Assembly (NCBI GenBank): GCA_017453465.1
Contig: JAFTEV010000043.1
Span: 1 to 55,068 of the forward strand
Source: Bacteroidaceae bacterium
Lineage (GTDB): Bacteria; Bacteroidota; Bacteroidia; Bacteroidales; Bacteroidaceae
Direction of reading: 5' to 3'
DNA length: 55,068 bases
A model generated the notes under the pieces. The model ran no database searches and was not told where the DNA came from. It worked only from the letters and a program-made list of their open reading frames with translations. This document shows, in pieces, positions 33,297 through 40,088 of this stretch; position 1 is the stretch's first letter, and each line of letters starts with the position of its first letter. The position numbers and the translations under genes are program-made.

Positions 33297-33299
33297 CGG

Positions 33300-33687
33300 C
33301 AACTTCACGCCGAAGGCAGTTTGTTGTGCGGGTAAAACCTCTTTGCCACACAGCCCTGCCAGGAAAGGCAGACTCATCGCGATGAGCCTTGTGCCGTGGG
33401 GAACCATATATGGAAAAGGCGTTTATTCACGCTTTGTTCTTGACTCTCTGAAAGCGTAGGAAACTCTCAAATTCGTCAAAGGACATGGCAACGATAGATG
33501 CCACGGGTATGATTTATACCTTGTACTTTAATTGAATTAGTTGCCAGTTAATGGTAACTATATGGTTATGGTACAACTATATATTCATATCGGCGTGGGG
33601 TCTTAGGTTGCTCGTTCTGACGAATTGGGCAATTCCTACGGCCTCAGAGGGTGGGACGAGCAAAGATACAGGTCCTACGCTTTTTTT
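33300..33687 (+). ncRNA. Candidate structured non-coding RNA, family not recognised
   Basis: Between a strong promoter (TATCTTTG, 33289-33296) and a T-run (33681-33687) no credible protein is encoded, but hairpins follow one another. Stems: CTGCC/GGCAG (33356-33371), CTCAT/ATGAG (33373-33386), ACGCTTT/AAAGCGT (33429-33457), TGGCA/TGCCA (33486-33503), GGTAT/ATACC (33506-33520), AGTTGCCA/TGGTAACT (33539-33559), ATATGGTT/AACTATAT (33560-33582), TTGCTCGT/ACGAGCAA (33608-33663), GAATT/AATTC (33622-33635), and a closing GCGTGGGG/TCCTACGC (33593-33680) directly before the T-run. Three stems contain G-U pairs, which pair as RNA but not as a DNA palindrome. I looked for tmRNA (GGGGCTGA.., TTCGAC) and RNase P (GAGGAAAGTCC) landmarks and found neither. 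It could be an independent RNA or an attenuating leader of the downstream peptide operon. Confidence 0.55.
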
Positions 33688-33718
33688 GTATCATGACCAG
33701 AGTGAATCAACTTAAATT

Positions 33719-33742
33719 AGCCGAATCCGTGGACTTATAGGC
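33719..33742 (+). promoter_or_regulatory. Leader motif shared with the gene at 11117
   Basis: AGCCGAATCCGTGG...TATAGGC ends 27 bases before the ATG at 33770. Nearly the same motif ends 21 bases before the ATG at 11117. It can fold AGCC/GGCT. TATAGGCTTTG here also resembles a poor -7 box, so it could instead be part of a promoter. Confidence 0.35.
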
Positions 33743-33769
33743 TTTGTCTTAATCTCAAATAAAACTATT

Positions 33770-34169
33770 ATGGAGAAAAAGATGAGCAGCGAAGAACTTC
33801 AATCAAGACGTGAGTTCTCGTAATTGTAAGGATTGTAATAATTCATGCAAAGAAACATGTAAAGGGCAATGCAAAACATCATGTACAGGTGGATGCAAAA
33901 CAGGTTGTTCTTCAACATGCAAAGATACGTGCTCTACAGGATGTAAAGATTCTTGTTATACCGGTTGTCAAGAAACTTGTACAACAGGATGCAAAGGAAC
34001 CTGCAAAACAGGATGTCAAAACAGCTGTACTACAGGATGTAAAGAAGGGTGCAAGGGGTTTTGCAAAGGAAGCTGTGGAAATAATTGTACTTCTTGTTTC
34101 GGTTCATGTATAGGAGAGTGTTATTTGAGTTGCATGGTTGGATGTAGAGGATGGGCATACCTTTTCTAA
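33770..34169 (+). pseudogene. CXXX-repeat peptide 1, Tat leader out of frame with the Cys-rich core
   Basis: The ATG at 33770 opens MEKKMSSEELQSRREFS and stops at 33821-33823. This is the n-region and RR of a twin-arginine leader like that of the next gene. The core lies in a different frame, open from 33786 and usable only from a GTG at 33810. It is 119 residues with 28 Cys, nearly all at every fourth position (CKDTCSTGCKDSCYTGC), ending GWAYLF. The leader's hydrophobic region is missing, and the core begins where the second Cys block of the next gene begins (NC.DC.NSCK). A deletion therefore probably fused leader to core out of frame. Either the gene is dead, or GTG initiation makes an unexported cytoplasmic peptide that the enzymes could still modify. 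Confidence 0.65.
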
Positions 34170-34212
34170 TTCTAAAATATCTCTATTATTTTTTATAACA
34201 ACAATTTAACAA

Positions 34213-35109
34213 ATGTATATGAAAAACAAATTAAACGAAGAACTTCAGACAAGACGTGAGTTCTTTAAGAAAGCGACAAAACGTTCTTTGCCATTTATTG
34301 GTGCAATAATAGTAGCTCCATCTATCATAATGACAACTCTTTCTTCTTGCGGATGTGATGATTGCGAAAACAGTTGTCAAGATAGTTGCAATGACACATG
34401 CAGCGAAGCATGTACGACTTCATGCTATGGTACGTGCGAAGGTTCTACTACAGCAGATCTGAATTGTTCCGATTGTACAAATTCATGTAAAGACACATGC
34501 AATGTTACCTGTACGGAAAGTTGTGGAAGTGATTGTACTGAAGGTTGCAAGGAGTCATGTAAAGACGGATGTTCGTCAACTTGTACTGGCGAATGTAAAG
34601 GTGGATGTTCAACAACATGCACAGGTGAATGCACAACAACTTGCACAAGTGGATGCAAGGGCGGATGTTCAACTTCGTGTACTGGTGGATGCGGTAGCAG
34701 TTGTTCTTCTAATTGTACAGGCGAATGCAAAGGTGAGTGTTCAACAACGTGTACTGGTGGATGCAAAGGCGGATGCTCAACATCATGTTCTGGCGGATGT
34801 ACGGGCGGATGCTCTACGGGATGCACGGGCGGATGCTCTGGTGGATGCTCTACGGGATGTTCGGGCGGATGCAAAGGTGGATGTTCAACAACATGTACCA
34901 GTACTTGTGCAGACGGATGTGATTATAGATGTACACGAAGTTGTGCTGATGATTGCTATTACGATTGTACAGGACAATGTACAACCACATGCTACTATTC
35001 TTGTACACGAAGTTGTGCTGATGATTGCACCTATAAATGTGATCAAGCTTGTCAAAATGCATGTGTTTATCATTGTGGCGCAAGTTGTAAGGGGGTAGCC
35101 TGGAGTTAA
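34213..35109 (+). CDS. CXXX-repeat peptide 2: Tat-targeted Cys-rich precursor
   Basis: A 298-residue precursor with 62 cysteines. Residues 1-45 form a twin-arginine leader: [14 protein letters not shown] (RR at 14-15), then the hydrophobic [19 protein letters not shown] at 43-46 resembles a lipobox, so Cys46 may be lipidated. A first Cys block (residues 46-73, Asp/Glu/Ser-rich), a short Cys-free spacer (EGSTTADL), and a second block of more than 200 residues follow. Cys occurs at nearly every fourth position, separated by small residues, Gly, Ser, Thr and Lys ([24 protein letters not shown]). Such spacing puts all Cys on one face of a helix or at regular intervals for cross-links or metal binding. 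It is followed 16 bases later by a radical SAM gene. Likely a RiPP-type substrate; the modification is unknown. Confidence 0.85.
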   Translation: MYMKNKLNEELQTRREFFKKATKRSLPFIGAIIVAPSIIMTTLSSCGCDDCENSCQDSCNDTCSEACTTSCYGTCEGSTTADLNCSDCTNSCKDTCNVTCTESCGSDCTEGCKESCKDGCSSTCTGECKGGCSTTCTGECTTTCTSGCKGGCSTSCTGGCGSSCSSNCTGECKGECSTTCTGGCKGGCSTSCSGGCTGGCSTGCTGGCSGGCSTGCSGGCKGGCSTTCTSTCADGCDYRCTRSCADDCYYDCTGQCTTTCYYSCTRSCADDCTYKCDQACQNACVYHCGASCKGVAWS

Positions 35110-35125
35110 ATTGAATACTAAATAT

Positions 35126-36376
35126 ATGGCTAATATAAAAGAACATAGTTTAGGATGGCAATTAGGAATGGCGAAAAGCATTACCTTTATTGTCACCAAA
35201 GATTGTCAACTTGCTTGCAAATATTGTTATCTTGTAGGTAAAAACACAAAAGAACGAATGTCATGGGAAGTGGCAAAGCAAGCTATTGACTATATTCTTG
35301 ATAGAGAGGACGAATTCCGAGAAGAGTCTGTTACATGGGATTTCATAGGTGGAGAGCCTTTTTTAGAGATTGATTTGATTGATAAGATTTGTGACTATTT
35401 AAAGATTGAGATGTATCGTAGAGGGCATCATTGGTTTAACTCCTATCGTTTCTCTTTCTCTACCAATGGCATTAACTACCACACGGAAAAGGTACAGCAA
35501 TTCATTGAAAAGAATCATCGACATCTAAGCATAGGCATTACCATTGACGGAACGGAACGCAAGCACGACTTGAATCGTATCTGGAAAACTCCAGAGATGG
35601 AACTAGGCATTATGCCAAAGCCAGAAGAAGAACGCGGCTCTTATAAAGATGTGGTAAAGAACATTCCGTTTTGGCTGGAGCAGTTTCCTGGTGGTAGCAC
35701 GAAAGTAACCATCAGTTCGGCAGATATTCCTTATATCAAGGAAAGTGTATTGCACCTGTATTCTTTGGGCATCCATGAAGTGAATATCAATTGCGTATTT
35801 GAAGATGTATGGAAAGAGGGTGATGACAAGTTGTTTGAAGATCAACTGACAGAACTTGCCGATGCAATTATAGACAACAATCTTTATGAGGATAATGCTT
35901 GCTCGTTCTTCACGGAACATATAGGCAAGCCACAAGACCGCATTCGTGACAATCAGAACTGGTGCGGTGCAGGTAAGATGTTGGCTGTTGATGCCGCTGG
36001 CAACTTTTATCCTTGTACACGTTTTGCACAATATTCATTAAGAAGTAAACCTGCGTGGATTATTGGTAATATACATGATGGCATTGACCAAAACAAACTA
36101 CGACCGTTCTTGACCCTTGACCGCTGCACACAAAGCACAACAGAATGTATTGACTGCGAAGTAGCCAGTGGCTGTGCTTGGTGTCAAGGTGAAAACTACG
36201 ATGCTGCTGATACGCATACGGTTTACCAACGCTCTACCGCTATCTGCAAGATGCACAAAGCTCGTGTCCGTGCCAACAATTACTACTGGAACAAATTGTT
36301 CCGAAAACTAGAATTGGAAGGCAAGCAGGAAGAGTATGAGAGACAGAAAGCAAAAGTAAAAGACCCAACCTGTTGA
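35126..36376 (+). CDS. Radical SAM/SPASM peptide maturase for the CXXX-repeat peptide
   Basis: A 416-residue cytoplasmic enzyme expected to modify the Cys-rich precursor by radical chemistry. From the ATG at 35126, the 4Fe-4S/SAM motif CxxxCxxC is at Cys27, 31 and 34 (DCQLACKYCYL) and the GGEP motif at 75-78. A SPASM-type region follows, with Cys280, 297, 334, 341, 344, 350, 353 and 374 (WCGAGKMLAVDAAGNFYPCTRF; CIDCEVASGCAWC), enough for two auxiliary clusters. A TTG 15 bases upstream is in frame but leaves no room after the peptide stop. From memory this corresponds to the family 'radical SAM peptide maturase, CXXX-repeat target'. Thioether, C-C or epimerising chemistry are all possible. Confidence 0.9.
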   Translation: MANIKEHSLGWQLGMAKSITFIVTKDCQLACKYCYLVGKNTKERMSWEVAKQAIDYILDREDEFREESVTWDFIGGEPFLEIDLIDKICDYLKIEMYRRGHHWFNSYRFSFSTNGINYHTEKVQQFIEKNHRHLSIGITIDGTERKHDLNRIWKTPEMELGIMPKPEEERGSYKDVVKNIPFWLEQFPGGSTKVTISSADIPYIKESVLHLYSLGIHEVNINCVFEDVWKEGDDKLFEDQLTELADAIIDNNLYEDNACSFFTEHIGKPQDRIRDNQNWCGAGKMLAVDAAGNFYPCTRFAQYSLRSKPAWIIGNIHDGIDQNKLRPFLTLDRCTQSTTECIDCEVASGCAWCQGENYDAADTHTVYQRSTAICKMHKARVRANNYYWNKLFRKLELEGKQEEYERQKAKVKDPTC

Positions 36377-36380
36377 CATT

Positions 36381-37343
36381 ATGCTTACACACCTTATTAT
36401 ATTATTAGATGATACGAGTGTTTCGTATTGCCATTATAACCCCACACCAACCCTCCCCATAAAGAAGGGGGCAGAAACGAGAATGCCGTTGGATATTTTA
36501 CGAAAAGGTATTCTGTTTGCCATGAAGGAGAATCTGAATATTCAGTTTGTTTACCCTGACTATAATCTGCCGGCAACGTATGATGAGGTCATAGAATCTA
36601 TTGACCACACGAAGATAAAGCCTCAGGCACAAAGCAAAGATGCGGATGTCGTTGTATTGACAGATTGGAAGCAGAAGGATGTTGATGTGCAGGAAAATGT
36701 CGCATATGTTCTGCGTACTAGCAAGAATGAATTAAAAGAGAATCTGACTGCCATCAATTCTCTGTTAGAAAAGGTTCATCGATTGAACATTGTCATCACA
36801 GACGTGGCAGATTTTCAAGATGTAGATATGGATGATTATAATGCCATATTGGCAGAGCTTAGCGATTGCTTATTAGAACAATATAAAAAAGGGCGAGCTG
36901 TGCAGTTGAATTTACTGACTGACCGCATGATGTTGTCAGAAATGAACAACTGCAATGCGGGCGTAAACAACATCACGCTGGCTCCTAACGGCAAATTTTA
37001 TGTGTGTCCCGCATATTATTATGAGGATGTTGCAAATGATATTGGTAATTTGGAGAATGGGCCAAACATCAAGAATGCACAACTGTACAAACTTGACTAT
37101 GCGCCAATTTGTCGAATTTGTGATGCTTTCCATTGCAAGCGCTGTGTTTGGCAAAATCAACAGCTGACATTGGATTGCAATACGCCATCACATCAGCAAT
37201 GCGTGATGGCACATCTGGAACGTAATGCTTCACGCAAATTGTTGCAGCGAATGAAAGAAAGTGGTATCCGATTAAATGGTTACCAAGAAATTAAAGAAAT
37301 AGATTATTTAGACCCTTTTAATATAGTAAACAAATGGAAGTAA
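36381..37343 (+). CDS. SPASM-only partner protein ('CXXX repeat peptide maturase'-like)
   Basis: A 320-residue protein that starts 4 bases after the radical SAM gene. Its C-terminal half reads like a SPASM domain: Cys191 and 209 (NNCNAGVNNITLAPNGKFYVCP), then Cys244, 247, 252, 255, 266 and 274 (ICRICDAFHCKRC). The N-terminal half has no CxxxCxxC, so it cannot bind the radical SAM cluster and is probably a partner or scaffold that binds the substrate or auxiliary iron-sulfur clusters. Residues ~20-34 (NPTPTLPIKKGAETR) are encoded by a CCCTCCCC...GGGGG palindrome typical of intergenic repeats and may be an in-frame insertion. It overlaps the next gene by 10 bases. Confidence 0.8.
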   Translation: MLTHLIILLDDTSVSYCHYNPTPTLPIKKGAETRMPLDILRKGILFAMKENLNIQFVYPDYNLPATYDEVIESIDHTKIKPQAQSKDADVVVLTDWKQKDVDVQENVAYVLRTSKNELKENLTAINSLLEKVHRLNIVITDVADFQDVDMDDYNAILAELSDCLLEQYKKGRAVQLNLLTDRMMLSEMNNCNAGVNNITLAPNGKFYVCPAYYYEDVANDIGNLENGPNIKNAQLYKLDYAPICRICDAFHCKRCVWQNQQLTLDCNTPSHQQCVMAHLERNASRKLLQRMKESGIRLNGYQEIKEIDYLDPFNIVNKWK

Positions 37344-37618
37344 AAAAAATTGTCGGGCAAGTAACGCCCGAAGAACGTGCCGAGATTCAGGCATTGTTTG
37401 AACGTAAGAATGGTTTGACAGAGTTGGCAAAGATTGTAACGGCTGACAATGGTGAGCTATATGAAAAACTGGTGAAAGACATGGGTGAGACAGGCACCAA
37501 GTTTCAAGCATGGTGGGACGAAAAAGCCAAGAAATATGGTTGGGAAAGCCACCCCAAAGGAAACTGGGAGATTAATTTTCAAACAGCAGAAATTTCATTG
37601 GTTGTAAACGAAGCATAA
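37334..37618 (+). CDS. Small accessory protein of the CXXX-repeat system
   Basis: A 94-residue soluble, largely helical protein (MEVKKIVGQVTPEERAEIQA..., then WWDEKAKKYGWE). It has no cysteine and no membrane segment. Its place between the maturases and tatA, with overlaps at both ends, ties it to the same pathway. From memory it matches the family named 'CXXX repeat peptide modification system protein'. A role as a leader-binding or chaperone subunit, replacing the RRE domain of other RiPP systems, is only a guess. Confidence 0.7.
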   Translation: MEVKKIVGQVTPEERAEIQALFERKNGLTELAKIVTADNGELYEKLVKDMGETGTKFQAWWDEKAKKYGWESHPKGNWEINFQTAEISLVVNEA

Positions 37619-37860
37619 TGATGATTCCTCTATTCATTGGAACAACAGAATTGATGCTTATTGCAGGTATGGCATTACTGCTGTTTGGTGGCAAGAAGCT
37701 ACCCGAAATGATGCGTGGCATGGGTAAAGGTGTGAATGAGTTCAAAAAGGGAATGCGTGAAGTGTCTGAACCTATCTCTGAAGTAAAAGAAGTAATCAAG
37801 GAAGTCACAGATTTATCTTCAGAGGACGAAACTCGTACACCAGAAACGAATGCCCAGTAA
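37618..37860 (+). CDS. tatA: Twin-arginine translocase subunit TatA
   Basis: An 80-residue pore-forming subunit of the Tat system. It has one N-terminal membrane helix (FIGTTELMLIAGMALLLFGG), the conserved hinge and amphipathic helix FGGKKLPEMMRGMGKGVNEF, and an acidic C-terminal tail. The start codon overlaps the previous stop (TAATG) and the stop overlaps the tatC start by 11 bases. Its position in the operon suggests that it serves the Cys-rich peptide directly. No separate tatB is present, which is common outside proteobacteria. Confidence 0.93.
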   Translation: MMIPLFIGTTELMLIAGMALLLFGGKKLPEMMRGMGKGVNEFKKGMREVSEPISEVKEVIKEVTDLSSEDETRTPETNAQ

Positions 37861-38632
37861 CAAATCCAACAATGAGTTGCTCACATTTGGCGGACACCTT
37901 GAAGTGCTCCGCCAAATGTTGTTCCGCATTATCGTGGTGGCAGGTGCGATTACCATAGTTGTGTTCTGCTTCAAAGACACGACATGGCAGTTGCTGCTGG
38001 CTCCCAGTGAATGGGACTTTGTGACTTATCGGCTGCTGGAGGATGTGATGCAGGCGATGGGGTTTGACTTCCGTTTTGAGGAATATCATGTGGAGTTGAT
38101 TGCTACCGACCTGTCGAGCCAGTTCATGACGCACGTCACCACGGCGGTGTATTTAGGACTGCTTGGGGCATCGCCCTACATCCTGTATGAGCTGTTCAGG
38201 TTTATCTCTCCTGCTTTGTACGAGAATGAGCGGAAGTATTCGGTACAGGTGGCTGGAGTGATTTATGTGCTCTTTATCGTGGGCGTACTGATGTCGTACT
38301 ATGTGCTGTTCCCCATTTCGTTTCGGTTTCTCGGCACTTACAGCGTGGCGGAGCGTGTACACAGCACCATCACATTAGATTCATATATCAGCACCTTCAC
38401 ATCCCTGACACTCATCATGGGCGTGGTGTTCCAGTTGCCTGTTATTGCGTTTTTCTTGGGAAAGATGGGTGTGGTCACGGCAGAAATGTTGTCGCAGTAC
38501 CGCAAACACGCCCTGGTTGTCATCATGTTGGTGGCTGCCATCATTACGCCACCCGACCTGATGACGTTGGTGCTGGTGACGGTTCCGCTTTACTTGCTTT
38601 ATGAGGTCAGCATCTTGACAATTAATAATTAG
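37850..38632 (+). CDS. tatC: Twin-arginine translocase subunit TatC
   Basis: A 260-residue polytopic membrane protein that recognises twin-arginine leaders. The conserved cytoplasmic FGGHLEVLRQMLFR start and ASPYILYELFRFISPALYENERK loop are present, with six membrane segments. The last residues (ILTINN) are encoded by the left edge of an ATTCACAA-type hairpin repeat, so the repeat has supplied or trimmed the C-terminus. Base composition returns towards that of the flanking genome within this gene. That suggests tatC may be native while the peptide and maturase genes are acquired; this is by eye only. Confidence 0.93.
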   Translation: MPSNKSNNELLTFGGHLEVLRQMLFRIIVVAGAITIVVFCFKDTTWQLLLAPSEWDFVTYRLLEDVMQAMGFDFRFEEYHVELIATDLSSQFMTHVTTAVYLGLLGASPYILYELFRFISPALYENERKYSVQVAGVIYVLFIVGVLMSYYVLFPISFRFLGTYSVAERVHSTITLDSYISTFTSLTLIMGVVFQLPVIAFFLGKMGVVTAEMLSQYRKHALVVIMLVAAIITPPDLMTLVLVTVPLYLLYEVSILTINN

Positions 38633-38712
38633 CAATTCACAATTCACAATTTGAGTATCAAGCTCTGCATCCCATTGTTACTCAAATTGTGAATTGTGAA
38701 TTGTCAATTGCC
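38617..38712. repeat. ATTCACAA-type hairpin element (copy 2)
   Basis: Left arm TTGACAATTAATAATTAGCA... to CAATTTGAGTA; right arm TACTCAAATTGTGAATTG to GTCAATTG. It lies between convergent tatC and the acetyltransferase-like gene and may terminate both. The left arm overlaps the tatC stop codon. Confidence 0.75.
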
Positions 38713-38713
38713 A

Positions 38714-39853
38714 TCATGAAATTTCTTTCTTGAAGCATCGTCTGCGTTTGACTATTTGGGCATCGAGGTATTGCCATTGGCTTTGGGTCTTGAAGTTGGT
38801 TTCGAGGATGCAGTTGGTTTCGGCCCACTTGAAGCCCATTTGCTGATAGACGGGGATGAGGTCGGTGAAGAGGAGGGCGTTGATGCCACGGTTTTGCCAG
38901 TCGGGATGGACGGCGATGAGGAGGAGTTCTACGCCGTCTTCGTGCTTGAACTTGAGAGATTTCAGGAGGTGGAACCAGCCGAAGGGGAGGAGTTTGCCGC
39001 GTGACTTCTGGAGGGCGCGGACGATGGAGGGCATGGAGATGCCTACGCTGACGAGCTGGTGGGTGTCGTCGGTCTCGACGAGGGTGACCATGCGGAGGTC
39101 GAGCAGGGGGAGGTACATCTTGATGTACTGGTCGATTTGGCGTTCTGTCATGCGTGAGTAGCCGAAGAGGGGGCTGTAGGCGTCGTTGATGAGGTTGAAG
39201 ATTTTTTGTCCGTAGCCTCGGTGGAAGATGTCGTTTCTGCCGTCCAGTTTCTTGATGTGCACTTTTTCGCGCTGCATGACGATGCGGCCTACTTTGGAGT
39301 ATTTTTCAGGTATCTTTTCGGGTACGTCCATGCGCAGTTCTGTCCATTCTGCTTCTTTCTGGTAGCCCAGGCGTTCCAGGTATTCGGGGTAGTAGGGATA
39401 GTTGTAGAGGGTGGCCATGGTGCCGAGCCGGTCGAATCCCTCGGTGAGCATTCCTTCCTTGTCCATGTCGGTGATGCCCATGGGTCCCTGGCAGTGGGTC
39501 ATGCCGCGCTCCTTGCCCCACTGCTCCACGGTGTCGAGCAGGGCTTTGGCCACGTCGATGTCTTCGATAAAGTCTATCCAGCCGAAGCGCACGTTCTTCA
39601 CGTTCCAGGTCTTGTTGGAGCGGTGGTTGATGATGGCTACGACACGGCCTGCCACCTTGCCGTCTTTCAGGGCGAGGAAGAGCTGCATTTCGCTAAATTC
39701 CAATCCGGGGTTTTTCTTTTTGTTGAAGGTGTCGCGCAGGTCGAAGGCCAAATCGGGTACGGCGTAGGGGTGTCCTTTGTAGAGCCAGTAGTTGAAGTTG
39801 ATGAACTGGTCGAGTTCTTTACGCGAATTGACGGGCTTGATTTCTATGCTCAT
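38714..39853 (-). CDS. GNAT-like N-acetyltransferase family protein
   Basis: A 379-residue cytoplasmic protein. From the ATG at 39853 it begins MSIEIKPVNSRKELDQFINF. Segments such as FLALKDGKVAGRVVAIINHR and a C-terminal VELLLIAVHPDWQNRGINALLFTDLIP (beta-strand plus the R/Q-x-x-G-x-A acetyl-CoA loop) indicate a GNAT fold, with QMGFKWAETNCILETN following. It is a Bacteroidetes family usually listed as hypothetical or N-acetyltransferase; the substrate is unknown. An upstream in-frame extension crosses the promoter, so it is not used. Confidence 0.75.
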   Translation of the reverse strand: MSIEIKPVNSRKELDQFINFNYWLYKGHPYAVPDLAFDLRDTFNKKKNPGLEFSEMQLFLALKDGKVAGRVVAIINHRSNKTWNVKNVRFGWIDFIEDIDVAKALLDTVEQWGKERGMTHCQGPMGITDMDKEGMLTEGFDRLGTMATLYNYPYYPEYLERLGYQKEAEWTELRMDVPEKIPEKYSKVGRIVMQREKVHIKKLDGRNDIFHRGYGQKIFNLINDAYSPLFGYSRMTERQIDQYIKMYLPLLDLRMVTLVETDDTHQLVSVGISMPSIVRALQKSRGKLLPFGWFHLLKSLKFKHEDGVELLLIAVHPDWQNRGINALLFTDLIPVYQQMGFKWAETNCILETNFKTQSQWQYLDAQIVKRRRCFKKEIS

Positions 39854-39922
39854 AATTGCATTTTTTATGGTTTTACGGTTACAGAACCGCTGAACCATAC
39901 AATCGTTTTTTGAAAATATCTG

Positions 39923-39954
39923 CAAAAGTACGGCCTTTTTCGTTAATTAACAAA
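39923..39954 (-). promoter_or_regulatory. Promoter of the acetyltransferase-like gene
   Basis: Minus-strand TTTG (complement of 39951-39954) and TACTTTTG (complement of 39923-39930) are 20 bases apart. The leader to 39853 is about 65 bases and contains CGGTT/AACCG words (39872-39905). Confidence 0.7.
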
Positions 39955-39957
39955 AAA

Positions 39958-40079
39958 ACGATGCACAATTCACGATGCACAATTAACAATTAACAATTTG
40001 AGTATGAAACTTCGATTGTGATAAAGCAAGCCACAGATACTCAAATTGCGCATCGTTAATTGTGCATGATGCATTATGT
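39958..40079. repeat. ATTCACAA-type hairpin element (copy 3)
   Basis: ACGATGCACAATTCACGATGCAC... to CAATTTGAGTATG, a ~35-base loop, then GATACTCAAATTGCGCATCG and complementary words (GTGCATGATGCAT). It lies directly after the stop codon of the minus-strand gene at 40089. Confidence 0.7.
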
Positions 40080-40088
40080 ATTACTCAA

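Noticed and set aside
33265-33459. A 64-codon plus-strand frame overlapping the candidate structured RNA
   Set aside because: It starts upstream of the promoter box and has no protein-like pattern, and the stretch is explained better by consecutive RNA stems.
33300-33690. tmRNA, RNase P RNA, SRP RNA or 6S RNA
   Set aside because: The size would suit tmRNA or RNase P, but the invariant landmarks (GGGGCTGA/TTCGAC, GAGGAAAGTCC) are missing. The SRP GGAA/AGCAG signature is absent, and I could not fit a 6S single-bubble rod to the whole length.
34425-34874. A long minus-strand frame of His-Pro-Pro-Glu-His repeats opposite the Cys-rich peptide
   Set aside because: It is the mirror of the repetitive TGY-rich coding strand; periodic codons keep the opposite frames open without selection.
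37850-38632. Transporter other than Tat downstream of the maturases
   Set aside because: The FGGHLEVLRQ and SPALYENERK motifs and six membrane segments are specific to TatC.
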